Origin: an uncultured Bartonella sp.
GTDB taxonomy: Bacteria > Pseudomonadota > Alphaproteobacteria > Rhizobiales > Rhizobiaceae
DNA length: 64,000 nucleotides
Assembly: GCF_946479275.1 (NCBI RefSeq)
Contig: NZ_CAMLFE010000007.1
Span: forward strand, 62,001-126,000
Direction: 5' to 3'
Below the pieces are notes generated by a model. That model was not told the DNA's origin. It worked only from the letters and a program-made list of their open reading frames with translations, and made no database searches. Every line of letters starts with the position of its first letter. The first letter of the stretch is position 1. The translations under genes were made by a program, and so were the position numbers. This document shows, one piece after another, positions 55,840 to 64,000 of the stretch.

Positions 55840-56981
55840 TTTTTGTTTCCCTCGCGATTTTTTAAATAGATGCGCTCATAACGATGACTAAGCGACGTTA
55901 GAATTTCATAAGGAATTGTGCCGGCATCACGTGCAACATCGTCAAGCGATTGGTGTTTGCCGATGAGTTCGACAAGATCACCGGCTTTTGGTGCATTTTC
56001 ACCAAGATGCGTTGTATCAAGTGTGATGGAATCCATCGAAACGCGGCCAACAATTGGCATGCGCACCCCTTTGAAATAAACCGAACCTTTATTGCCGAGT
56101 GCCCTTAACCAACCATCGGCATAGCCAACCGATATTGTTGTGATTGTGCTTGGCCGTTCGGTTATAAATGTACCGCCATAGCCTATAGCCGAACCACGGG
56201 GAACATGGCGTGTCTGGATAACATGGGCTTCAAGGCTCACAACCGGTTTGATTGCTGTCGGGCTTTTGCCGAAAGGGTCTACCCCGTAAAGGGCAATTCC
56301 GGGGCGCACCATGTTGAAATGATAATCGGCGTTCAAAAAAATTCCGCCGGAAGCAGCAAGGGCAACTTTTGAAGCAGGCAGTTTTGCAAGTGCCTTCTTC
56401 ATTGCTTCAAGCTGGGCAGGATTGGCAGGGCTATTTTCCTCGTCGCTTTTGGCCAAATGGCTGATGACCAGTTTTATATCCGCGTCGTTAAAAATCGACG
56501 GGTCGGCTACAAGGCGGTAAAGCTCGCTATTATCAAGCCCCAAACGACACATGCCGGTGTCAATCTGGATGATTGAGGGAAAACGCTTTGCTTCATTCGC
56601 GCATAATTTTTGCCAGTCAAGAATAGCCTCCCAGGAATTCAGAACCGGAATGATACCGGCCTCTGCTGTTATTTTTTCCGCACCCGGTAAAATACCATTC
56701 AAAACTGCAATGGAAGCATCTGTCGGCAATTGATCTTTAAGCCGAAGTGCCTCGATAAGTTCTGCCACAAAGAAAAACCGGCATCCTGCTTCATAAAGCA
56801 CGGGCGCTATTTTTTTAGCACCAAGGCCATAGGAGTCGGCTTTGACAATGGCAGAACTTTGTGCCGGAGCAACCATTTTTTTAATGGTGTTATAATTTTC
56901 GACAATGGCATCAAGATTGATTGTGAGAATTGCCCCATAGGCTAATGTCGGAATTTTGTTGTCGTTTTGAGTTTTACCCAT
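55836..56981 (-). CDS. alr: Alanine racemase (catabolic, DadX-like position)
   Basis: About 381 residues, pyridoxal-phosphate dependent. The cofactor lysine is in SSAIVKADSYGLGAKKIAP. The C-terminal catalytic tyrosine lies in AIGYGGTFITERPSTITTISVGYADGWLRAL, followed by VGRVSMDSITLDTTHL. It interconverts L- and D-alanine. I chose ATG at 56981 (MGKTQND), which gives the usual length; in-frame starts at 57065 and 57095 would add an unusual 28-38-residue basic tail. It is cotranscribed with dadA and diverges from an Lrp-type regulator, the classic dad arrangement for alanine catabolism. Confidence 0.93.
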   Translation of the reverse strand: MGKTQNDNKIPTLAYGAILTINLDAIVENYNTIKKMVAPAQSSAIVKADSYGLGAKKIAPVLYEAGCRFFFVAELIEALRLKDQLPTDASIAVLNGILPGAEKITAEAGIIPVLNSWEAILDWQKLCANEAKRFPSIIQIDTGMCRLGLDNSELYRLVADPSIFNDADIKLVISHLAKSDEENSPANPAQLEAMKKALAKLPASKVALAASGGIFLNADYHFNMVRPGIALYGVDPFGKSPTAIKPVVSLEAHVIQTRHVPRGSAIGYGGTFITERPSTITTISVGYADGWLRALGNKGSVYFKGVRMPIVGRVSMDSITLDTTHLGENAPKAGDLVELIGKHQSLDDVARDAGTIPYEILTSLSHRYERIYLKNREGNKK

Positions 56982-57175
56982 TTCATTATTTCCAAGATAA
57001 ATCCGGTTACAAATCCGGATGCCTGCATTGGTTCCCTCAGGTTTGTTCCCGTGGCTTTTTGCCATTTTATTGTGCCTATCATATGTGAAGGGCATTTGAA
57101 TGTTGTATCTATTTTTGAAATATTATAGATATTTGTCGTTGAATATTGAGCGTAAATCCGAAAAAATGAAATATT

Positions 57176-57625
57176 ATGCAAAATCTTGATGCAATAGATC
57201 GTAATATCATCCGCCTGTTGCGCCGTGACGGGCGCATGAGCAATGCCAATCTCGCCGCCGAAGTGGGGCTTTCCCCCTCGGCATGCTTGCGACGTGTAAA
57301 ATTATTGGAAGAAAGCGGTGTTATTCGCGGGTTTACCGCCATATTGGGAAGTGTCGAAGGGGAAGACCGCCTCATTGCCATTATCCAGATTACACTTGAA
57401 AAACAGACGGAAGAATATTTGAATCGTTTCGAGGCAGCTGTGCGCCGCCATCCGGAAATCAAAGAATGCTATTTGATGACGGGGGATGCTGATTATTGGC
57501 TGCGCGCGGAAGCAGAAAATGCCGCCGCTTATGAAACCATTCACAAGGAAATATTGTCACGCTTGCCCGGTGTCGCGCGCATCCATTCGGCCTTTTCCAT
57601 CCGCTCTATTTTGATGCAGAGGTGA
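57176..57625 (+). CDS. Lrp/AsnC-family regulator, probable control of alr-dadA
   Basis: A 149-residue protein. The N-terminal helix-turn-helix is DAIDRNIIRLLRRDGRMSNANLAAEVGLSPSACLRRVKLLEESGVI. The C-terminal RAM domain (about residues 65-145) has ECYLMTGDADYWLRAEAENAAAYETIHKEILSRLPGVARIHSAFSIR, with the effector-pocket GDxDY motif. It is divergent from alr-dadA, like DadR in other Proteobacteria, where it activates the operon with alanine as signal. The upstream 11-mer TGAAATATTAT occurs twice (57115 and 57168), a possible binding feature. Confidence 0.93.
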   Translation: MQNLDAIDRNIIRLLRRDGRMSNANLAAEVGLSPSACLRRVKLLEESGVIRGFTAILGSVEGEDRLIAIIQITLEKQTEEYLNRFEAAVRRHPEIKECYLMTGDADYWLRAEAENAAAYETIHKEILSRLPGVARIHSAFSIRSILMQR

Positions 57626-58234
57626 ATAAAATTATTTGATTCATTCTTCTTGACCGAGTTTCAGGCAGAGCTTTTCGTGACGTGAGCCAGCCTTGTATTT
57701 TCCAATTTGGAAGGGATGTTTGTTCGCTTCATTCGAGCTTTATTGTTGCTATACGTTTTGGCTCATCAAAATTGGCTTTATCAATCTTTGTATTGAAACT
57801 CATTTTTGAAAAGCAGAAGAAGAGCTATTTTAGGCTGGCAGTTCATTTCGCTTCAACTGTCAAAACAGGGTATCATAAAAGAGGTGCTGAAAGATGTTGT
57901 GACATTTTGAACATCTTGGAAAATCCATGTGCCATCGCCAAGATCAAGAAATCGGCGCTCTTCAACGCTCACCAATGATAAAATCGGGTCAATTGCAAAA
58001 TCGGATAAAATAAAGAGCAAGCCTTTGCACGGGTAATCAATGTGGATTTTTTCACCGAAAAGAGCGGGACGACAGGTAGCTCAATCGCTGTTTGAAGGTT
58101 CATTTCGTTTATGTATTGCGTGGAAGCCGGTCGTTCCAGTATCGAATTTTCATTTTTTGAGTGTTGGCTTTTCATCGGTTTGTTGAATTCCAAGAAAAAT
58201 CATTTTTTAAAAAACGTCGTTAAAAAACAAAAGC
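57626..58234. other. Gene-free spacer
   Basis: About 610 bp with no credible gene, RNA or strong hairpin. A 98-codon frame at 57682-57978 and a leftward frame at 57969-58193 lack ribosome-binding sites and family resemblance. Confidence 0.4.
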
Positions 58235-58266
58235 ATTGAAAAAAGCCGGGCATTTTGCCCGGCTTA
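58235..58266 (-). terminator. Intrinsic terminator after lldD
   Basis: Read leftward: AAGCCGGGCA-AAA-TGCCCGGCTT followed by TTTTCAATG. It lies 26 bp after the lldD stop. Confidence 0.88.
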
Positions 58267-58291
58267 TCCAATATTGAATTATGCTGCTCTT

Positions 58292-59452
58292 TCAGCGTTT
58301 AGGCTTTGAAGGCCTGAAATCATAAAGGACATCATGGGTGAGATCGGCAATTTTCTTCTTGCCGCAAAGTGCCATGGAAACATCAAGCTCGTTACGGATA
58401 ATTTCCAAGGCTTTTGTGACACCCGGTTTGCCCATAGCACCAAGTCCGTAAAGAAATGGCCGGCCGATAAACGTGCCTTTGGCACCAAGCGCCAAGGCCT
58501 TCAACACATCCTGACCTGAGCGGATACCGCCATCAAGATGGATTTCTATTTTATCTCCGACAGCATCGACAATTTCCGGCAAAACCGAAATGGTTGAAGG
58601 TGCGCCGTCAAGCTGGCGGCCACCATGGTTTGAAACCAGAATGGCATCGGCACCGGTTTTGACAGCCATTTTGGCGTCTTCAACATCAAGAATGCCTTTC
58701 AGGATAAGTTTGCCACCCCAGATCTTCTTGATCCATTCGACATCGTTCCAGTTAAGCTTCGGGTCGAATTGCGAGGCTGTCCACAAACTCAACGATGAAA
58801 GATCGGTAACGTTTTTGGCATGACCGGCAATATTTCGCAAAGTCCGTTTGTCAGTCTGCAACATCTCCATGCACCATTTCGGGCATGTCATCATCTGCCA
58901 GAGATTTCTTAATGTAAATTTTGGCGGGGCAGACAGATTGTTGCGCAAATCTTTGTGGCGTTGCCCCATAATTTGCAAATCAAGTGTCAATACCAAAGCG
59001 CCGCATTTGGCAGCCTTAGCACGATTGATAAGATCGGCGATAAAGTCGCGGTCTTTCATTACATAAAGCTGGAACCAGAACGGTTTCTTGGTTACCGAGG
59101 CGACATCTTCAATCGAGCAGATACTCATTGTTGACAATGTGAACGGCACGCCGAATTCTTCAGCAGCCTGAGCCGCCAGCATTTCACCATTGGCATGTTG
59201 CATTCCCGCCAAACCGGTTGGTGACAAAGCAACAGGCATGGCAACCTTCTGGCCGATCATTTCGCTTTCAAGCGAGCGATTGGTCATATCGACCAGAACA
59301 CGTTGGCGCAGCTTTATTTTTTTGAAGTCTTCTTCATTGGCGCGATAAGTGCTTTCTGTCCATGCTCCGGAATCGGCATAGTCAAAAAACATTTTTGGAA
59401 CGCGTCGTTTGGCGAGTTTTTTAAGATCGTTGATCTCGAGTATTTTACGCAT
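58292..59452 (-). CDS. lldD: FMN-dependent L-lactate dehydrogenase
   Basis: A 386-residue membrane-associated flavoprotein that oxidises L-lactate to pyruvate and reduces quinone. Motifs: MFFDYADSGAWTESTYRANEEDF, ALSPTGLAGMQHANGEMLAAQAAEEFGVPFTLSTMS, and the catalytic-His signature VSNHGGRQLDGAPSTI, then HLDGGIRSGQDVLKALALGAKGTFIGRPFLYG. Length fits LldD (about 380-396). No permease or LldR regulator is adjacent. A 10-bp palindrome GCAAGCTTGC lies 120 bp upstream. Confidence 0.94.
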   Translation of the reverse strand: MRKILEINDLKKLAKRRVPKMFFDYADSGAWTESTYRANEEDFKKIKLRQRVLVDMTNRSLESEMIGQKVAMPVALSPTGLAGMQHANGEMLAAQAAEEFGVPFTLSTMSICSIEDVASVTKKPFWFQLYVMKDRDFIADLINRAKAAKCGALVLTLDLQIMGQRHKDLRNNLSAPPKFTLRNLWQMMTCPKWCMEMLQTDKRTLRNIAGHAKNVTDLSSLSLWTASQFDPKLNWNDVEWIKKIWGGKLILKGILDVEDAKMAVKTGADAILVSNHGGRQLDGAPSTISVLPEIVDAVGDKIEIHLDGGIRSGQDVLKALALGAKGTFIGRPFLYGLGAMGKPGVTKALEIIRNELDVSMALCGKKKIADLTHDVLYDFRPSKPKR

Positions 59453-59906
59453 GTCAGATCTCGTTCATTTTTTAGTGTGTCATGTGTAATATTCTTCAGG
59501 CACAATAAAAAGTCTTTTCTTTCAAATTGCTAATTTTTGACGAAAGAGCCTTAAATGTCTTTTAACTTTGCGCAAGCTTGCAAATGTGAAAATTATTAAA
59601 AACCAAAGAACAAAGACTGTTTCCGGTTTTTAATTGGCGTTGTTGGGCTTTCATCTATAGCTGTTTGGAGATCAGGCATGTTCGATCGTTAAAAAAATAT
59701 ACCCGGTTTTTCAAAGATGCGCGGCAATGAGCAGACCAGCAAACAGACTGGCAATCCGGTTTTAAAATTTTTTATAGTTTGTTTTTATGTGGGCTTGTTT
59801 TGGGGATGTTCTGACAAACATTTTTGCGACGATACAAAAAACGCGAAAAGTTTAATAAAACTCGGTGCAAAGGCGTCTCACTCAAAAACAGCAAACATGC
59901 ATTCAA
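59453..59906. other. Gene-free spacer between cueR-like and lldD genes
   Basis: About 450 bp. It holds the lldD promoter and the palindrome GCAAGCTTGC (59572-59581). No gene seen. Confidence 0.35.
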
Positions 59907-60311
59907 TCAATGGCAGTGGTGACTTGATCCTGCAAGATCTTCCAGAATCGGGCAATCGGGCCTGTCATCGCCATGGCAGTGATGGACAAGGTGGTCGAGT
60001 GTATTAATCATCACCTGAAGAGAATCCATTTTTTCCTGCAAAGCTTTGATATGGGCAAGTGCGAGTTTTTTAACCTCGCTTGAAGCGCGGCTATGATCTT
60101 TCCATAATCCGAGGAGGACGCGTATGTCTTCGGAAGAAAAGCCGAGCAGTCTCGAGCGGCGGATGAAGCATAAGGTTTGAATATCATCGTTGCTATAGAC
60201 ACGATAACCATTCCCGCTGCGATGGATTGGTGAAATAAGCCCGGTTTCCTCATAATGACGGATCATCTTTGCACTAAGACCCGATTGTTTTGCCGCCTCA
60301 CCAATATTCAT
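59907..60311 (-). CDS. CueR/HmrR-type MerR-family copper-responsive regulator
   Basis: A 134-residue regulator. The MerR helix-turn-helix is MNIGEAAKQSGLSAKMIRHYEETGLI, followed by the long dimer helix. The metal loop C-HGDDRPD-CPIL near the end has the two cysteines spaced as in CueR for Cu(I)/Ag(I). The tail SSHHCH adds a third cysteine and histidines. I start it at ATG 60311 (12 residues shorter than the longest frame), the standard family start. Copper exporters or chaperones normally controlled by it are not adjacent, so it is an orphan here. Metal identity is inferred from the loop. Confidence 0.9.
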   Translation of the reverse strand: MNIGEAAKQSGLSAKMIRHYEETGLISPIHRSGNGYRVYSNDDIQTLCFIRRSRLLGFSSEDIRVLLGLWKDHSRASSEVKKLALAHIKALQEKMDSLQVMINTLDHLVHHCHGDDRPDCPILEDLAGSSHHCH

Positions 60312-60626
60312 CTTTCTCGTCCAATCCGATTTTTGACCAAATAGCATTCCCGTTTTTTATTTAATGCCGTAATTGCATATAATTGTTGTTTTAAAGCCAA
60401 CAAGATGTTTTCTTACAAGAGCTACACCAGAAAATCTTCCTATTTTGAAATTGTATCATCACGGGATCAATGAGCAGTCTTATCGGTAAAAAAGCTTGCT
60501 TGCTGGTGGATAAATGTTGCTTATTGCCAAATAAACTTGACCTTTCTTCATCAATCCTCAACTAGAACGTTAACTTGAAAATTTCCTTCAATGTTCACGC
60601 ATTATTTGTGCTGACGGAGAAAGCCG
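60312..60626. other. Divergent promoter region of the CueR-like and NCS2 genes
   Basis: About 315 bp without a gene. No typical MerR-type dyad with a 19-bp promoter spacer was recognised, though AACTTGACCTTT near 60536 resembles half of one. Confidence 0.35.
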
Positions 60627-62003
60627 ATGGAAAACCGGAAAACGAATAAAAAATCGGGTGATCTCGTTTTTGAAATAAATGACCACCCGCATGCACCTGT
60701 TGCGTTTTTGGCGGCTCTCCAACATTTATTGGCAATTATTGTGCCGATCATTACGCCGGGTTTTATCATTTGCAGTGCTGCCGGTGTTTCGCCGGAAGAT
60801 ACGGCTATGGTTCTATCCATGTCGCTTATTATTTCGGGCATTGCTACTTTTGTACAATGCAAAAAAATCGGCCCGTTTGGCGCCGGTTTGCTGATTGTGC
60901 AGGGGACAAGTTTCAATTTTGTCGGGCCGCTTTCAGCCGGTTCTGCTGCCATGGTTGCAAGCGGTATTCCGGCAAACGAGGTCATGTCGGCCGTCTTCGG
61001 CGTGGTAATTGCCGGTTCTTTTATCGAAATGTCGGTTTCGCGCATTCTCCCCTTTATCAGCCGTATGATTACGCCGCTTGTCACCGGTATTGTGGTTTTA
61101 TTGATTGGCCTTACCCTGATTAAAGAGGGGCTTGTCAGTATGGGCGGCGGTTATGCGTCGTTGGGCGAAAAGGGGAGTTTTGCAAGCTTACAAAATCTCG
61201 CTTTGTCATGCACGGTCTTTGCGCTTATCATTCTTTTAAACCGTGTTACGATTACATGGGTACGCTCCAGTGCCATTATTCTTGCCCTTGCTGTCGGCTA
61301 TGCCATGGCAGGCTTTATGGGCAGGCTCGATTTTTCCGGCTTTGAACATTCCGCACTTTTTGCTTTGCCAAGGCCGCTCCATTTCGGATTATCTTTTTCA
61401 TGGTCATTGTTTATTCCGCTCATCATGATTTATCTTGTTACCTCTCTTGAAGCGGTGGGTGACATTACAGCAACAAGCAAAATTTCAAGCGAGCCTGTTT
61501 CTGGGCCATTATGGATGAAGAGAATAAAGGGTGGCGTGCTTGTCAATGGCGCCAATTCTCTTCTTGCCGGTTTTTTCAATACATTTCCAAGTTCGGTATT
61601 TGCGCAAAATAACGGTATTATCCAGTTGACCGGCGTTGCAAGCCGCTATGTCGGCTTGTGGATTGCGGCTATTCTTGTTGTCCTCGGCCTTTTTCCGAAA
61701 ATTGCCGCCCTCATACAGGCAATGCCCGAACCGGTTCTGGGCGGTGCTGCCATGATCATGTTCGGCTCGGTTGCCGCCTCCGGAATCAATATCCTTTCCT
61801 CAATCAAGCTTGACCGGCGGGCACTTCTTATCATTGCAATTGCTCTGAGTGTTGGTGTCGGCGTGCCGCAAGTACCGGCTTTTGTGAGCCACCTTCCGAC
61901 ATTTATCGCCGATATTATGAAATCCGGCCTTGCCGCCGGCGGGATTACGGCAATTATCCTCAATCTGCTTTTGCCTGAACAGAATCAAGTGAACGACGAA
62001 TAA
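60627..62003 (+). CDS. NCS2-family nucleobase:cation symporter (xanthine/uracil permease type)
   Basis: A 458-residue inner-membrane transporter with about 14 hydrophobic helices. NCS2 motifs: AALQHLLAIIVPIITPGFII, the Gln in VQGTSFNFVGPLSAG, the long helix-8 region YLVTSLEAVGDITATSKIS with the conserved Glu, and NTFPSSVFAQNNGIIQLTGVASRYVG, the NCS2 signature. It takes up a purine or pyrimidine base with protons. The acidic residue pattern and QxTxFAQNNG-like sequence suggest xanthine or uric acid rather than uracil, but this cannot be settled. Single gene. Confidence 0.93.
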   Translation: MENRKTNKKSGDLVFEINDHPHAPVAFLAALQHLLAIIVPIITPGFIICSAAGVSPEDTAMVLSMSLIISGIATFVQCKKIGPFGAGLLIVQGTSFNFVGPLSAGSAAMVASGIPANEVMSAVFGVVIAGSFIEMSVSRILPFISRMITPLVTGIVVLLIGLTLIKEGLVSMGGGYASLGEKGSFASLQNLALSCTVFALIILLNRVTITWVRSSAIILALAVGYAMAGFMGRLDFSGFEHSALFALPRPLHFGLSFSWSLFIPLIMIYLVTSLEAVGDITATSKISSEPVSGPLWMKRIKGGVLVNGANSLLAGFFNTFPSSVFAQNNGIIQLTGVASRYVGLWIAAILVVLGLFPKIAALIQAMPEPVLGGAAMIMFGSVAASGINILSSIKLDRRALLIIAIALSVGVGVPQVPAFVSHLPTFIADIMKSGLAAGGITAIILNLLLPEQNQVNDE

Positions 62004-62356
62004 ATTTTCTTTCAATAATTCGGCACATGAAAAGACAATTCGATGTCGGAAGCGTTTTGAAGCGACAATAGTTTCTGCCTGAATGCGGGGGAGAGGTGTG
62101 TGATGAAAGATTGAAACATTTTCACTTTCTACCATGTTGACAAATCCGGTTACTGTGTGTTGGTTGAACATCGCATAAACGCATAAAGCAGAACAAACTC
62201 ATAAACAGCAAAATAAGAAGCTAAAAAAATATCGTTTTGACGCGCGTGGTCGTGGTGAAGAGAAGCGAATTTTTTTAAAAAACAACGCATCGTTTCCGCT
62301 CTCGAACTTGAAAGGAAAACAGTGCTTGTTGAAGCAGATAAAGAGCCGGATAATAT
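62004..62356. other. Gene-free spacer after the NCS2 permease gene
   Basis: About 350 bp with no recognised gene or hairpin before the terminator at 62357. Confidence 0.35.
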
Positions 62357-62394
62357 AAAAAGCAGCATCGGTTTGAAACCGATACTGCTTTTCT
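62357..62394 (-). terminator. Terminator after the ABM-domain gene
   Basis: A 17-bp stem with one mismatch: read leftward AAAAGCAGTATCGGTTT / AAACCGATGCTGCTTTT, then TATATTA. The + strand side ends in TTTTCTT, so it probably works in both directions. Confidence 0.82.
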
Positions 62395-62420
62395 TGTAAA
62401 GAAATGGAAATTACCTGCTA

Positions 62421-62708
62421 TCAAAGCTTCTGTGTCATAACCGTGACAAGCGCTTCCTTATAGCTCATCTTTGTCAATTCATCGATAATGCGAAGGAAAT
62501 GTTCGGTTTTGCTATGCGCATCAAGGGCGCCTTTATCTTTCCAAGTTTCAATGAAAACCATATGACCGGTATCGCCTTCAACTTCAAACAGTTCGTAGGA
62601 AATGCAGCCTTTGTCTTTACGGGATTTTTCCACGAGCTCTTTGAAAAGACTTTCGGTCTTTTCAACAAATTCGGGCTTGATATAGAAATGCGCAATAACC
62701 TTTATCAT
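62421..62708 (-). CDS. Antibiotic-biosynthesis-monooxygenase-domain protein (YgiN-like)
   Basis: A 95-residue single ABM domain, dimeric alpha-beta barrel. Typical text: VIAHFYIKPEFVEKTESLFKELVEKSRKDKGCISYELFEVEGDTGHMVFIETWKDKGALDAHSKTEHF. Such proteins act as cofactor-independent quinol monooxygenases or as heme-binding relatives. Its start overlaps the phosphomannomutase stop (ATGA, 4 bp), so the two are translated together although their functions are not obviously linked. A terminator follows. Confidence 0.88.
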   Translation of the reverse strand: MIKVIAHFYIKPEFVEKTESLFKELVEKSRKDKGCISYELFEVEGDTGHMVFIETWKDKGALDAHSKTEHFLRIIDELTKMSYKEALVTVMTQKL

Positions 62709-64000
62709 GATGCTTTCTCCAAGGTTCGAGCAATGTTTTCAAGCCCCCATTCGAGAAGCTTGTCGGCTTGTTCTTGCGAAGCCGCTTCGCTATAACACCG
62801 CAATTCCGGAGCATTACCGGAAAGGCGGAAATGCACAATGTCACCATTGTCCATGATGACACGCAAACCGTCGATGACATCCCAATGTTTGATTGTTCCG
62901 AGCGGGTGGAAAAAATGCACGCATGTAGCTGCATCTTCAAGATCATGCAAAATTTGTTTTGCTTTCTTCATGTCAATATTTGAAAGCCGGTTGCTGGCTG
63001 TGAAGCGCCGCGGAAGAGACCCCTGAAGAGCCTGAACAGATGAGCCGCGCAATTGCGCAAACCCCAGCAAAGCCAAAATGGGAAGCATTGCATCACGTGT
63101 TGCCAATTTCTTCAATTCGCAAGTCTCGCTTGAAATATCGCTGCCCAAAAGCACGCCGCCATTGGCTTCAAAACCGACAATTGTATGATAGCCGTCGCTT
63201 AGCGCCTGTTTCATGCCGGCAATAACATAAGGTGAGCCGACCGATGTGCGGTAAACATGCTCGAAAAAGTGGCTTGTCTCGACTGCCGAGGTAGAGGTGA
63301 CAGGGGTGACCACAGCATCGGCAAAAAGATATTTGGCAGTGAGCATTCCAACCACATCGCCTTTTAGAAATATTCCGTCAGAACCGGCAATTAACGGCCG
63401 GTCTGCGTCGCCATCGGTCGACACCAGCGCATCGAGCCCGTATTGGCGTACCGCATCGAGAGCAAGCTTGCGGTCGAAATCGCGTAATGCTTCGGTATCG
63501 ACAGGAACAAAATGGTCGGCCCGACCGATTGCAACAGTTTTCGCACCAAGAGATGACAAAACTTCAACGAGAAAATCGCGCACAATGGAACTGTGCTGAT
63601 AGATGCCGATTTTCATATCCTGAAGTGCCGATTTCGGCAAAATGGAAAGACAGCGTTTCCGGTAAAGTTCAAGGACATCCGGAACGACAGGAGGGGATTG
63701 ATAGTTTTCGGCAAGGTGATAGGGCGTGTCATTTTCTGAAAGTCCGCCTTTGTCCCCTTTTGCCGTTTTATCAAGTTCGTTGACAATAGAGCGCTCGTCT
63801 TGCTTGGTTATTTCTCCATCGGGGCGATAGAATTTCAATCCATTGCGGTCATCGGGAATATGACTTCCTGTAACCATAATTGCGGGATAGCGATGGCTGA
63901 GTGAATAAAGCGCAAGGGCAGGGGTTGGTACCTCACCGGCATTGATAACAGAATAGCCCCGATCTTCGATTGTTTTAATGACGACGTTTTTAATATGCGG
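62705..64000 (-). CDS. Phosphomannomutase/phosphoglucomutase (N-terminus outside the window)
   Basis: The frame runs from the right edge to a stop at 62705; 431 residues are visible. The phosphoserine loop is AIMVTGSHIPDDRNGLKF, matching the TASHNP consensus with Ser as phosphate carrier. The metal loop is LVSTDGDADRPLIAG. The sugar-binding loop is GFEANGGVLLGSDI, and the C-terminal phosphate-binding RLSGNAPELRCYSEA is present. The enzyme interconverts hexose 6- and 1-phosphates for surface polysaccharide precursors. An ATG at 63877 lies within the catalytic loop and is not the start; the true start is beyond the window. The ABM gene is coupled by a 4-bp overlap. Confidence 0.93.
   Translation of the reverse strand, partial: PHIKNVVIKTIEDRGYSVINAGEVPTPALALYSLSHRYPAIMVTGSHIPDDRNGLKFYRPDGEITKQDERSIVNELDKTAKGDKGGLSENDTPYHLAENYQSPPVVPDVLELYRKRCLSILPKSALQDMKIGIYQHSSIVRDFLVEVLSSLGAKTVAIGRADHFVPVDTEALRDFDRKLALDAVRQYGLDALVSTDGDADRPLIAGSDGIFLKGDVVGMLTAKYLFADAVVTPVTSTSAVETSHFFEHVYRTSVGSPYVIAGMKQALSDGYHTIVGFEANGGVLLGSDISSETCELKKLATRDAMLPILALLGFAQLRGSSVQALQGSLPRRFTASNRLSNIDMKKAKQILHDLEDAATCVHFFHPLGTIKHWDVIDGLRVIMDNGDIVHFRLSGNAPELRCYSEAASQEQADKLLEWGLENIARTLEKAS

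Noticed and set aside
60348..60626. CueR operator upstream of the NCS2 permease
   Set aside because: Only half of the expected dyad is visible, and a nucleobase permease is not a plausible copper target.
1..64000. tRNA, rRNA, CRISPR array, insertion sequence or prophage
   Set aside because: No T-loop consensus, regularly spaced repeats, transposase or phage proteins were seen on either strand.

Overview
The window reads as chromosomal core DNA of an AT-leaning (by eye in the mid-40s % GC) alphaproteobacterium of the order Rhizobiales/Hyphomicrobiales. Signs of this are the split three-subunit transhydrogenase, the plant-type glutamate-cysteine ligase next to rsmE, the leuB-asd neighbourhood, the CobW/WD40 pair, and the trx-TPR/LON-domain/Trm112 cluster. 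Protein style and base composition fit a Bartonella-like, host-associated lineage (for example the bee-gut Bartonella apis group), but that placement is an inference. No rRNA, tRNA, CRISPR array, insertion sequence or prophage gene was recognised. Genes are separated by unusually many gene-free spacers of 300-830 bp.

Layout. 1-1.9 kb: end of an AsmA-like gene and a MOSC-domain gene. 2.3-9.8 kb: a transport and sensing locus. A leftward operon encodes a response regulator, a membrane-anchored solute-binding protein and a histidine kinase. It faces a rightward ABC importer (binding protein, fused permease, ATPase) whose binding protein is a paralogue of the one in the regulatory operon. The divergent control region holds a perfect 22-bp palindrome and tandem 11-bp repeats. 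10-15 kb: an aldo/keto reductase, a 47-residue exported small protein, and an Aae-type efflux operon (FUSC, DUF1656, HlyD). 15.4-23.6 kb: rsmE, gshA, a baeRF-family protein, a TPR lipoprotein, rpsU, a MaoC hydratase and a COG4091 dehydrogenase. 24.3-28.7 kb: nnrS and the proton-translocating transhydrogenase operon. 29-36 kb: a glutamine-amidotransferase-like hydrolase, LacI and MarR regulators, a creatininase-family amidohydrolase, a His-rich CobW GTPase with a WD40 partner, and an Old Yellow Enzyme. 36.5-42.8 kb: tex, a small lipoprotein, and the metNIQ methionine importer. 43-49.4 kb: asd with an attenuator-like leader, leuB, Trm112, a LON-domain protein, a thioredoxin-TPR chaperone, a YbaK-type deacylase and crcB. 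49.5-54.1 kb: a tandem glycine riboswitch driving gcvT-gcvH-gcvP. 54.5-64 kb: dadA-alr with a divergent Lrp regulator, lldD, an orphan CueR-type regulator, an NCS2 nucleobase permease, an ABM-domain monooxygenase, and a phosphomannomutase cut by the window edge.

How it fits together. Much of the window is amino-acid economy: glycine cleavage, D-alanine turnover, methionine uptake, leucine synthesis and the aspartate family. Redox balance is also represented (transhydrogenase, glutathione, lactate oxidation, Old Yellow Enzyme). The most interesting signals are regulatory. One is a 38-codon leader ORF ahead of asd, whose last codons are Lys/Thr/Ile (end products of the Asd pathway) and which sits inside alternative RNA hairpins. 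The other is the two-component system with a built-in binding protein that is a relative of the transporter's own binding protein.
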